64,000 nucleotides of DNA from CALDTK01 sp963837005 (GTDB taxonomy: Bacteria; Bacteroidota; Bacteroidia; Chitinophagales; Saprospiraceae). A model generated the notes under the pieces. It was not told the DNA's origin. It ran no database searches and was given only the letters and a program-made list of their open reading frames with translations. This document shows positions 37,721 through 45,345 of the stretch, in pieces (position 1 is the first letter of the stretch; the number at the start of each line of letters is the position of its first letter). Where the stretch lies: positions 248,001 to 312,000 of the forward strand of contig CAWIMC010000013.1 of the NCBI GenBank assembly GCA_963837005.1, in the 5' to 3' direction. A program made the translations under genes and the position numbers.

Positions 37721-38380
37721 TTACCCCGCCGACATCGCTATTAAGAATATTAATAGTATGGATAAGACGAAAATTAGTGGAGCGAGAATATCATTTCGCG
37801 TCCACCCCTCGTGCAAAGCCCAGTCACGAAACGGTCCAACGAAGAGCACCCCGAGACACATCGAGATAGCAAACAGCACTGCGTAGCGACCCTGCGCCCA
37901 GATGGCGAAAGTCTCCTCCTGCGCGAGGTCTCCTAAAGGCTCCGTGAACCATTGGTACATAACGGGGGCCAATGCGGCATTCCACCCGCCCACAGCTAGT
38001 ACGACGAAGGGCCACCTGAAGGGGAGAATGGACGTTTCGGAACGGTCGACGGCCGCCGCGGACCTTGCCCCCGGTAGCGGCGGCGGCGTTGCGAAAAACC
38101 CAGTTGCCTCCATCTCTGCGATGAGCGCAGCTGAACTTCCGAAGGTGTAGAACTCCACGCGGCGACTATACGCTTCTACCCTGTGGACGATCCTGACGCC
38201 ACCACCGAAGAGAACGCCCGCGGGGACGAGCCGTTGGATATCCCCGGGGGCGAAGACGTATCTGCCTCCTATAGCCGCGCTCACCTCCAGACGATCGTGC
38301 GTGACCACGAGCTTTCCTAGCGGCCAACTAGCGCTCCACCAGCCGAGTCTAGCGCCGCCGGTCTTGTGGAGGGATTTCAT
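37721..38380 (-). CDS. Membrane protein with PH-like N-terminus
   Basis: 219 residues from ATG 38380. The N-terminal half is soluble and beta-rich (LVVTHDRLEVSAAIGGRYVF, VHRVEAYSRRVEFYTFG), as in bacterial PH-like domains. The C-terminal half has about four membrane helices (WPFVVLAVGGWNAALAPVMY, YAVLFAISMCLGVLFVGPF and ILAPLIFVLSILLIFLIAMS). No named family is recognised. The start is supported by the absence of an alternative upstream and the KSLHKTGG context. Confidence 0.6.
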   Translation of the reverse strand: MKSLHKTGGARLGWWSASWPLGKLVVTHDRLEVSAAIGGRYVFAPGDIQRLVPAGVLFGGGVRIVHRVEAYSRRVEFYTFGSSAALIAEMEATGFFATPPPLPGARSAAAVDRSETSILPFRWPFVVLAVGGWNAALAPVMYQWFTEPLGDLAQEETFAIWAQGRYAVLFAISMCLGVLFVGPFRDWALHEGWTRNDILAPLIFVLSILLIFLIAMSAG

Positions 38381-38417
38381 CGTGCTAATCTAAATCGTGC
38401 TAATCTAAGATGAGGGC

Positions 38418-38518
38418 TTGCACGGCGCCAGTTCGACGCACTCCGTGCGCGGCGCCCCGGCCTATCTGTCCTGTAGCGCGCGGGGCGTTTGCTCGCAGAG
38501 CGAGTCGAACCTACGCCC
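38418..38518. repeat. Solo copy of the 137-bp repeat
   Basis: The first 100 bases of a repeat unit, starting with GGCGCCAGTTCGACGCACTC and ending GAGCGAGTCGAACCTACGCC, about 1.1 kb away from the tandem array. It lies at the 3' end of the uma2 gene and overlaps its last codons, just as the mini-hairpin array overlaps dinB. Confidence 0.75.
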
Positions 38519-39149
38519 CGGGCGCCTCCCACCCGCGGTAAAGCCCGCGCATCGGGAGCGCGAGCCCGAGTGACGGCAGCGCCACGCTGTCCTCATCGGC
38601 AGTGACGACGGTGTATCGCCAGGCCGCGGCCTCGTCGTGGCGGTGCCGCACCTCGACGCGCCGGGTGTCCTGCTCGACGATCAAATACTCCCGGAGGCTA
38701 CCGAGCGCCCCGTAGAAAGCAAACTTGAGCCCACGGTCGTAGCCCTCGCTCGAGGGCGAGACGACCTCGACGACGACGGTCGGATTGACGATCGCCGTCG
38801 GGATGACCTCATCGTAGATGGGGCCACCGCAGACGACGACGGCGTCGGCGTAGAGGTAGCGCGTGCCCCCCTCCACAGCAATGCGGAGGTCGCTCGTCGA
38901 AGCGTGACAACCTTCGAGACGAGCATCGTTAGATTCGGCAGCGATGATCGCGGACCTGGCTTCGCCAATGAAATTGCCCGCCATCACCGAGTGGTTGTAA
39001 CTGCCGCCGGCCATCGACTCGACGCTGATGAGGACCCCATCGTGAAATTCGTAGCGCTTGCCCGTAGCTGCCTCGACGGCGAGGTACTGCTTGATGGTGT
39101 AGCGGTCGTTCGGGACGAAAAAGGGAAGATTGGGCGGGAGCAGGCTCAT
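38511..39149 (-). CDS. Uma2 family putative restriction endonuclease
   Basis: 212 residues from ATG 39149. It has the Uma2/DUF820 pattern: YTIKQYLAVEAATGKRYEFH, DGVLISVESMAGGSYNHSVM, RYLYADAVVVCGGPIYDEV, VNPTVVVEVVSPSSEGYDRG and LKFAFYGALGSLREYLIVEQ. The PD-(D/E)xK-type residues are the Asp of YADAVVV and the Glu-x-x-S of VEVVSPSSE. The substrate is not established for the family. Stand-alone uma2 genes are usual in GC-rich genomes and cyanobacteria, and no partner methylase is nearby. Confidence 0.85.
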   Translation of the reverse strand: MSLLPPNLPFFVPNDRYTIKQYLAVEAATGKRYEFHDGVLISVESMAGGSYNHSVMAGNFIGEARSAIIAAESNDARLEGCHASTSDLRIAVEGGTRYLYADAVVVCGGPIYDEVIPTAIVNPTVVVEVVSPSSEGYDRGLKFAFYGALGSLREYLIVEQDTRRVEVRHRHDEAAAWRYTVVTADEDSVALPSLGLALPMRGLYRGWEAPGA

Positions 39150-39389
39150 AGGCCACCGAAGGTAAGGTCTGGGTAGAGCTCCTCGCCATTCGCCGCTGAG
39201 GGCGTTTCGGTTGCCTCGCGCCTCGCCCCGTACCGGCCAGGATGCTGTACGTGCCCGTCGGCGCGCCCTGCGACATCTGCGAGTCGAAGGACAAGACCTT
39301 CGCGAGCATCACACGCGTGAACGTCAATGACGCTTCCGCAAAACCCGAGGTCGTGGCGCCCTTGCTACCGTGCGGTGCTAGAACCACGT

Positions 39390-40786
39390 CTATTCAGCAC
39401 CGACCCTCCACCTGAGTCCTATCTGCACTTGTCCTACCCATACTCCGCCGACGTTCGGCGCCACGGCAGTGGTAACACCGCTCGTACGATAGGCACTTGC
39501 GGTAAGATGGAGGCCAATCGTAGGGGAAAGGGCGTACCCTAAGTTGCCCCCAACCATCGGAGCAATCCGTAACCCAGTTTGCGTGACGTCAACAGCCTGT
39601 AGCGTTCGCTCAGCGGAAAGTAGTCCGGCGTGTAGGTTTTGTCGAAAGACGACTTGCCCACCCGCGCGTACCCCCCAGTGCCACGGCCCCTGCGACCAGT
39701 GGCGCCCGATGAAAACTGGGAGCGTGTACTCGGTGTGCGTGTTGTAACGCGTGGAGCGACGTGTGCGCTCCACGGCGATGCTGTCGACGTACTCCACGGC
39801 CGTGCCGCCGTTGCTATAGCGGTAGACGCGCGAGACTTGCTCCGGGCGAAACTCCCGAACGGTGTCGACGAGGGTAGCGGCCGTCGAGAACTCGAGGCTC
39901 GCGTACTGTACGCCTGCGCCGACTAACCAGCCGGAGCGCCACTGCCGTTCGATGTGTGCCGAGGCTGCGAATCCGGGGTGATCGTCGGTCTGTCCGTAGG
40001 CTTCGGCCGCGCGGGAGGCATGTACGCCGACGGCCAGTGTGATTGACCACGGTGAATAGCTAGGCCTCTTGACAGAAGGTATAGGACCTAATTTTGGTAA
40101 AGAGAGTTTGGCAAGCTTCGGACTCGATGTCGGCCTCCGCTTAGTTTCGAGACGCTGTAGAATCGGCTGCAGGATGCTACCAGGTAGATCGGTGTCTCTG
40201 GGGCTGGTGTCTTCACGCTTATGGCCTGTTGACGCTGTGTCGGGTGTAGTTAACGGGACACTTTGCTCCGATTCCGAGTCGGAAGGCGGCCTTTGTACGC
40301 TTGTGTAAGTGGGCCGAGTAGATTCATCTATCGCGTCGGGGAGAATTGATATTGAATGGTCCGCAGAATCGATCGTAGACGTAGGGCGCAGCGATTGACC
40401 GAGTGCGGCGGCAGGTCTAGATGGAGTCGTGGCTGCTGGGATAGCACTTCTCCAGAGGTGCTACCCGAAGACATTCGTGCGGACCTCGATTGAGTGTCGG
40501 ACCTTCGCACGGATAGCTCGCGGGCTTTGGGATCGACGGCGAGCTCGACGGTTGGTCCCTCGGACGTGGCGTTGCTGGGTGTATTGAAGTAAAAGAGGAA
40601 GAAAGCAGCCGCGATGAGCCCGGCGAAGCCTAGCGTAAGACACCACATCAATGGCTGGCGTCGCCGACGTCGCTCGCGCGCTGCTACTCCCTCTTGGATG
40701 ATCGGCCCGATGGCCGACCAGTCCAGTCGTGGGTCGTCCGAACTGCTCTGGCGTCCGGCGAATCGATCTCGTAAATCCTTGTTCAT
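39390..40786 (-). CDS. Anti-sigma-like inner-membrane to outer-membrane-barrel protein, frameshifted
   Basis: About 465 residues. The N-terminus (MNKDLRDRFAGRQSSSDDPR) is cytoplasmic, followed by a single membrane helix (LMWCLTLGFAGLIAAAFFLFY). A Ser/Thr/Pro-rich periplasmic linker follows in another frame (ATTPSRPAAALGQSLRPTS onwards to PTYTSVQRPPSDSESEQSVP). Then comes a C-terminal eight-stranded barrel (YSPWSITLAVGVHASRAAEA, GWLVGAGVQYASLEFSTA, VRAGGQVVFRQNLHAGLL, VGQVQIGLRWRVGAE). Joining needs one base to be missing between 40440 and 40500. It overlaps the stop of the sigma gene by 4 bases. The layout of sigma factor, then an anti-sigma-like N-terminus fused to an outer-membrane barrel, suggests an anti-sigma factor that senses the outer membrane. 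That role is an inference. Confidence 0.6.
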
Positions 40787-41337
40787 CCGGCGTGTTTGAG
40801 GGCCTGGGGGCAGAGTGTCTGGGGGCAGAGTGTCTGGCGGAGGCGCTCCTTGGCGCGCGATAGCTGCGACCGCGAACTCGCCTCCGAGATATCGAGGGCC
40901 TCGGCGATCTCCGCGTGGGAGTAGCCGTCGACCTCGAAGAGGTTAAAGATTATGCAGTACCCCGGCGGGAGTTGCGCGATGGCGGTCAGGAGGTATTCAG
41001 TGTCGAAGTGCGCGTAGTTCACCGAGGCCTGCGTGTATGCCTCCGGAGCCTCCGCCAGCGTAGTTGAGACCTTGTCGTGCCCGCGTTTGAGCTTCAGGAG
41101 CCGGCGGACGCCGACGGTCCGGATCCAGGTCTTCAGGGTGCCTTTGTTGGCTTGGTAGTGCCTCAGGCTCGCGAAGACCTCGATGAATATCTCTTGTACG
41201 CAATCCGGCTCCTCGTGCGCCGCGAAGCCGTACCGCCGCACGACCGTGAGGACGTACGGCAGGTAGGCTTCGTAGAGCCTCTGCTGCGCGGCGGGGTCGC
41301 GGCGCAGGCAGGCGGATATGACGTCAGCGTCGCTCAA
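40783..41337 (-). CDS. ECF RNA polymerase sigma factor
   Basis: 184 residues. Region 2: ACLRRDPAAQQRLYEAYLPY and EEPDCVQEIFIEVFASLRHY. Region 4: ATIAQLPPGYCIIFNLFEVD in outline, then the helix-turn-helix GYSHAEIAEALDISEASSRS. The pattern PGYCxIFNLFxVDGYSHxEIA is that of Bacteroidota ECF factors. It is 9 bases after the lipoprotein gene and overlaps the start of the anti-sigma/barrel gene by 4 bases. Confidence 0.92.
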   Translation of the reverse strand: MSDADVISACLRRDPAAQQRLYEAYLPYVLTVVRRYGFAAHEEPDCVQEIFIEVFASLRHYQANKGTLKTWIRTVGVRRLLKLKRGHDKVSTTLAEAPEAYTQASVNYAHFDTEYLLTAIAQLPPGYCIIFNLFEVDGYSHAEIAEALDISEASSRSQLSRAKERLRQTLCPQTLCPQALKHAG

Positions 41338-41346
41338 GCGCTCGGT

Positions 41347-41949
41347 CTAGTTGCAGTTGCGCAGGGGGAGGTCGAAGGTGACGTCGACGACGCCAGTGCT
41401 CGCGAAGTTTTCGCACGCGAAAAAAGGATCGGCCTTGACATCGATGACGTACTGGTACTCGCCGGTGATTGTGCCGGAGATCCGGTCGTTCGCGATGGTG
41501 TAGTTAATGTCGAACTCGCGCTCGAAGGGGCACCCTGGTGGGGCGATGAGGGAGCCGACCGTCTGCGCCACTCCGCCTATGACGGTATTGAAGTTGGCGT
41601 CGAAGACCGTCGTATCCGAACCCGCTACGAAGAATTGGAAGCGGAAAAAGTCGCCGTTGCCGCGGTAAGTCGAGCTGAGGTCGCCGGGACACTCAACTTC
41701 GACCCCACGAGAGGCCAACAGGTAGAGTGCGCCGTTGTTACTATTGAGGACGTAGGCATCACCGTCGAGGGTAGTATTGCCGGGCGCGGTCAACAGCTGG
41801 TACGAGATGGCGTCGGGCACGTCGACGGTATCGATGGACGCGGGGAGGTCGCGGGTGATGAGGAGGTCGCTATCGTCTTTCGAACAGCTGGTGGCCAGCA
41901 GGCTGGCGGAGGCCATGGCGGCGAGGAGAAGGCGGGCAGTCGTATTCAT
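41347..41949 (-). CDS. Lipoprotein of unknown function
   Basis: 200 residues from ATG 41949. The lipobox is LLATSC after a short hydrophobic stretch (LLLAAMASASLLATS). The mature part is beta-rich, with ISYQLLTAPGNTTLDGDAYV and GVVDVTFDLPLRNCN, and Cys pairs that could bridge. No family is recognised. It is the first gene of the lipoprotein, sigma, anti-sigma/barrel run, so it may be part of the same envelope-stress response. Confidence 0.65.
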   Translation of the reverse strand: MNTTARLLLAAMASASLLATSCSKDDSDLLITRDLPASIDTVDVPDAISYQLLTAPGNTTLDGDAYVLNSNNGALYLLASRGVEVECPGDLSSTYRGNGDFFRFQFFVAGSDTTVFDANFNTVIGGVAQTVGSLIAPPGCPFEREFDINYTIANDRISGTITGEYQYVIDVKADPFFACENFASTGVVDVTFDLPLRNCN

Positions 41950-42104
41950 GATCGGGCTTTTATTAACCTATTGCCAGATCACGGGCGAAACGTTGCACGG
42001 GCCGCGAGAAAAGTTTTGGCGAAAGCCTTTGACCCCACCCGCCGCCACGTCAAATCTCCCAGCTCCCGTAGGAGTACCCAGGCCAGTGCCCCTACTTGCA
42101 CGCT

Positions 42105-42284
42105 ATGTCTACGCGCCGTCTCCTCGCCATCCGCCCCGCCGCACTCGTTTTGGCGCAAGCCTGCAACACCGACGTCAACGAGGGCCGCGACCCCGACGCT
42201 TCGACGGTCGTACTCGAACACTACGCGGGCACCGCGCCGCTCGATAGCCTCCGCGTGCCGGCCGGCTACGCGGTCGACGTGTGA
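42105..42284 (+). CDS. Short, probably truncated lipoprotein
   Basis: 59 residues from ATG 42105 (MSTRRLLAIRPAALVLAQAC). LAQAC is a possible lipobox made by a TTTT-hairpin (42148-42161). The rest is short and acidic (NTDVNEGRDPDASTVVLEHY, then DSLRVPAGYAVDV). The neighbouring IS3-family relic makes truncation of a longer gene plausible. Confidence 0.4.
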   Translation: MSTRRLLAIRPAALVLAQACNTDVNEGRDPDASTVVLEHYAGTAPLDSLRVPAGYAVDV

Positions 42285-42301
42285 TGTGAACCCCAAAAGG
42301 T

Positions 42302-42590
42302 CTACTCCTGGCGCTCCGCTTTTGAAGGATTTGTGTTTTTTAGTTTCCGGACTTTTGGCGGCACTACTTCGGGCAAGGTACGCCCTGCACGCTCGGCGTC
42401 ACTTAGGCGTCCCGATAGGCTAAGTTCGTAGTGGACCGGAGCGGTGTCCCGCAGGCTACTATAATGCCTGCGGTGGCTATAGTAATGGACGTAGTCACCG
42501 ACTGACTCGCCGGCCTCGGCCACGAGGACTCGCCCTGCGCATTATCACACGTATCGACGCGGCGGGTTATCGACTGGCGCACGGTGAGCA
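42302..42590 (-). mobile_element. IS3-family transposase relic
   Basis: The minus strand reads AEAGESVGDYVHYYSHRRHY and SSLRDTAPVHYELSL. This matches the C-terminal end of the rve integrase domain of IS3-type OrfB transposases (YxxYNxxRPHSSLxxxTPxxYE). Only this end is left, with further degenerate frames upstream to 42590 and no intact OrfA or inverted repeats. It marks the left edge of the foreign segment. Confidence 0.7.
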
Positions 42591-42711
42591 TCGATCACCG
42601 CCCATGTCAAGTGGCTCGTGTGCGGTGAGCCGCCATCCGAATGACGGGTCACCCCGGCCCCTCGGCCGGCAAACTCATTCCGTACGGTGCCCTGCAAAAT
42701 TCAAATAGGCT

Positions 42712-43572
42712 CTATGTGTATTGAAAGATGAGAACTGCATTCTCGAAATTTCTGTCCCGCAAATCGGCTTTCGTAATTCCAAAATAGCCGTCCGAAATTC
42801 CAATTTTGTCAAACCCCGTAATGGGATTCGCTAAGGTAAATTGAAGCAAGTTGACCAATTCAGGTCTGATGGCTTCGATCCTAGCCTCGTTTTGTCCTGA
42901 TGCTGCGAAGTCTTTGAGATTTAGATATGAGAGTGCCCAATCGATAGTGACGTCGTCCTGGATAGGCGTGGCGTGCCCGAGTATTCGTTCTTTCCCATGA
43001 TCCCCGAAAGTATCGTAAAACGCGCAGGCATTTTCTCGGTCTTCCTCGGGTAAGGATTGTGTGTCTAGCGTTTCGTTGGAAGGAAAGGTGATCAGGGGCA
43101 GAAACTCAATGCGCGAGGATTTGAAATGATATTCGGGAGTTAGGTTATCGGGAAACTCGGCTTTAATTATATTTTGGTTTTGTGAGTAAATTACCTCGCA
43201 CGCATCCCTGTCGAACAAAAAAGAATACTCCGCACCACGATTACTTTCCGGATCTTCAAAGTAAATAAAGAAATAGATCATTCCCCCGTCGGGCAGAAGG
43301 TCTTCGACATCGATATTGCGGATTTCAACGAGATTAATTTGCGCTAGAAAGATCATCGGCTTTCCTTCATAGGTAGGCCACACTCGGTCAACGGGTAAAT
43401 CTGGCCTTCCGCCAAACTTGGAACAACCTGTCGCAAGGTCGCCTGTGGCAGTGCTTTGGCACACTTCAATCGCAGGTTTGAGAAGAGATTTTACCTCCTC
43501 GAAACTCGTCGTCCAATCTAGTTTCTCCAGAATGGTCAAATAGTCTCCTCTCTGAAGATTGGTATCGGTCAT
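42712..43572 (-). CDS. DUF1963 (YwqG-like) protein
   Basis: 286 residues from ATG 43572 (MTDTNLQRGDYLTILEKLDW). It has the DUF1963 pattern: CSKFGGRPDLPVDRVWPTYE, GKPMIFLAQINLVEIRNIDV and GGMIYFFIYFEDPES. The C-terminal repeat half holds GKERILGHATPIQDDV. Base composition is clearly less GC-rich than that of the host genes, which points to acquisition. Function of the family is unknown; members occur near toxin-immunity loci. Confidence 0.8.
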   Translation of the reverse strand: MTDTNLQRGDYLTILEKLDWTTSFEEVKSLLKPAIEVCQSTATGDLATGCSKFGGRPDLPVDRVWPTYEGKPMIFLAQINLVEIRNIDVEDLLPDGGMIYFFIYFEDPESNRGAEYSFLFDRDACEVIYSQNQNIIKAEFPDNLTPEYHFKSSRIEFLPLITFPSNETLDTQSLPEEDRENACAFYDTFGDHGKERILGHATPIQDDVTIDWALSYLNLKDFAASGQNEARIEAIRPELVNLLQFTLANPITGFDKIGISDGYFGITKADLRDRNFENAVLIFQYT

Positions 43573-43688
43573 ATCTTGTCGATGGTCAAGCGAATGTAGG
43601 TGAAAATTATGGGAGCATTGTACTATAACTATGTCTAAAGGTGTCGAGTTGGTATTCACCCGACGGGTACAGCCGATGATGCCTATCG

Positions 43689-44270
43689 CTACTGAACCAC
43701 GACCGTAACGGTCGGCTGCTCGAGTCCTTCGGTAGCGCGGAGAAAGTACAGGCCCGCGTCGAGCGCAGGAAGAGCAATCGCGCCAGACACTATTCGCACG
43801 AAGCCGTGGCTTTTACCGACAGGATCGGTAATGGTGTAGCGACTACCCTCGACGCCACCGCTGATCCGCACGTGCCCGCCGTTGGCCACTAGGTTTGGCC
43901 AAACGCTCGACTTCTCCGGGCTGATTACCCGTACCACAGGCGTAAGACTCCCCTGATAAGCGCGGACGAATGCTTGCTCGCCGGAGGCTACCGCGGCGAG
44001 TCCGGCCACGTAACTGCGGGAGTTGACCTCTGCACAGGCTACCAGCACGTTGTTGCTATTCAGATCGCCGTGGACGATGGCGGCTTTGTGTGCCTACCGA
44101 ACGCTAGCTAGTAGCCCGTCGAAGCATTCGTAGTTCTCGGCAATAATCTTGTCCCTGAGCTCCGTGCAGAAAACTAGCCCATCAATATACTCCATCGCGA
44201 TGTAGTATCGCTTTTAGCCATCGACGCTCACGCGTCCGATTTCGTCGATCCAGCACCTCTTCGTTGATGC
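43689..44270 (-). pseudogene. Chimeric relic: Ser/Thr kinase fragment joined to a type IX sorting tail
   Basis: The upstream part (44270 to 44040) reads YIAMEYIDGLVFCTELRDKI, a stop, and then AHKAAIVHGDLNSNNVLV, a protein-kinase hinge and catalytic loop with HGDLxxxNVLV like the kinase at 47621. In the same frame this runs straight into a sequence that ends as a type IX sorting domain (VWPNLVANGGHVRISGGVEG, then ALPALDAGLYFLRATEG). No known protein has that order, so the two pieces look like unrelated gene ends joined by deletion or recombination. Neither is functional alone. Confidence 0.65.
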
Positions 44271-44298
44271 CAAGGAGGCGAGCGGGTTGCCGGCCCAC

Positions 44299-44503
44299 AT
44301 GACGGTGCACGGTCTACAGCACTCGTTCGCCACCCACCAAGTCGAACGTGCAACAGCGTGCATTGGGGGCCCTACCCCAATTCACGCTGTTGCACGTGGT
44401 GAAGGATCTCCTGGGTCACGCCAGCATCCAGACGACACAGATCTACCTGCACATCTTGAGCAATCGGTTTGCGGGACTATACGATCCGCTGGCGGGGCTG
44501 TAG
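44299..44503 (+). pseudogene. Tyrosine recombinase C-terminal relic (possible integron integrase)
   Basis: In the plus direction MTVHGLQHSFATHQVER gives the family's LRHSFATHLLE (catalytic R and H), and the other frame gives LLHVVKDLLGHASIQTTQIYLHI with the H-x-x-x-T-x-x-Y motif, ending in FAGLYDPLAGL and a stop at 44501-44503. The ending is reminiscent of the G-V-R-S-P-L end of integron integrases. The two frames are separated by a palindrome at 44346-44397. Only the last 70 or so residues are left, with no catalytic first half. It lies 148 bases upstream of the first cassette, in the same orientation. Confidence 0.6.
44346..44397. repeat. Perfect palindrome inside the recombinase relic
   Basis: Arms ACGTGCAACAGCGTG (44346-44360) and CACGCTGTTGCACGT (44383-44397), 15 of 15 matched, with a further inner 7-bp match (ATTGGGG/CCCCAAT) around a short loop. 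It separates the two frames of the recombinase relic and was probably inserted or formed by an inverted duplication. Confidence 0.8.
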
Positions 44504-44692
44504 GGATATAGGTACTGTGTATTTCGTTTATCCACGGTGGGGGCTTGCGGGACTGGGATGGCCGGTGTAGCTTGGCCCTGAGTCCGGAGGGGGGTTGAGA
44601 GGGGTGGTGGATATATATGGATATCGGTCACGGTGGTCGATATCCCGTAGTTCGCTGCAAGCAAAAAAAGAAAAATAAGTAACAGCATAAAA

Positions 44693-45034
44693 ATGGAAAT
44701 CGACTTTTTTTTATTGGGTTTAGCATTCATTTTACTTCATGAAATGGATGCCATCAGGTGTAAAGAATGGAGAATATTCCCAGGTCTTTCGTTTTTAGAC
44801 GATAAAAAAGGATTTACAATTTTTCTGTTTGCCCATGTCCCTTTGTTTTATTGGATTATCCATGAAGTGAAAATGGAAAATGAAAAGTTTATGCATTATT
44901 TTGATATTTTCCTCATTATTCATTTTTTCCTTCATGTGCTTTTCTTGAAGCATAAAAAAAACGAATTTAAGGATTGGATTTCTTGGATAATAATCACATG
45001 TGCAGGATTATGTGGAATACTTGATTTGATTTAG
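44693..45034 (+). CDS. Cassette-borne four-helix membrane protein (DUF6713-like)
   Basis: 113 residues from ATG 44693 (MEIDFFLLGLAFILLHEMDA). Four hydrophobic segments: FLLGLAFILL, IFLFAHVPLFYWII, YFDIFLIIHFFLHVLF and WIIITCAGLCGILDLI. The HEMDAI and CKEWRIFPGLSFL stretches resemble a small membrane family I know as DUF6713. The function is unknown. The second copy at 46855 appears identical. Confidence 0.75.
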   Translation: MEIDFFLLGLAFILLHEMDAIRCKEWRIFPGLSFLDDKKGFTIFLFAHVPLFYWIIHEVKMENEKFMHYFDIFLIIHFFLHVLFLKHKKNEFKDWISWIIITCAGLCGILDLI

Positions 45035-45250
45035 ACTTTGAAAAATATTTTCAACTATTCAAGAAATAAATAAAGACAAATATGAATAATTGTTTAATCT
45101 TTACGCAGAGATGAGCGAAGATGACATAATGATATAGTCCGAGTAAGTAGTAAGAACCTATGAAAGACTATCTGATATTGGTAAGTGCAAAAACGATTGT
45201 CAAAAAAATCAAAATAAATAATCGAAAGATTCAAAAAATAAAAGAAGCCA

Positions 45251-45312
45251 GCAGCGAACAAAAGCTATACGTTCATGCCTCCTAAACGTCGTCACGTCGT
45301 ATAGCCGGACCG
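45251..45312 (+). other. attC site of cassette 1
   Basis: R'' GCAGCGAAC (45251-45259) pairs with GTTCGCTGC at the cassette start. The inner boxes GCTATACG (45264-45271) and CGTATAGC (45298-45305) are perfect complements. The recombination point is at G45312|TT. Folded as a single strand, it gives the typical attC stem with two box pairs. Confidence 0.85.
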
Positions 45313-45345
45313 TTAGCGGCTATTAGCAATTAAAAAAGATAAGTC

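Larger units (their letters stand above)
44651..45312 (+). mobile_element. Integron-type gene cassette 1 (662 bp)
   Basis: Starts after G at TTCGCTGC and ends at a G before TTAGCGGC, the G|TT boundaries used by integron recombination. Its first bases (GTTCGCTGC with the preceding G) are the perfect complement of GCAGCGAAC at 45251-45259, the R'' box of its own attC. AT-rich throughout. It carries one ORF and is repeated without visible change at 46813-47474. Confidence 0.85.

Noticed and set aside
39242..39415. Plus-strand 57-residue ORF (starts MLYVPVGAPCDICESKDK)
   Set aside because: Contains a plausible CxxC and a motif copy (39332), but it has no clear start context, overlaps the end of the barrel gene on the other strand and matches no family; not listed as a gene.
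42712..43572. DUF1963 gene as a fourth integron cassette
   Set aside because: AT-richer like the cassettes, but no paired R boxes or G|TT boundaries were found on either side.
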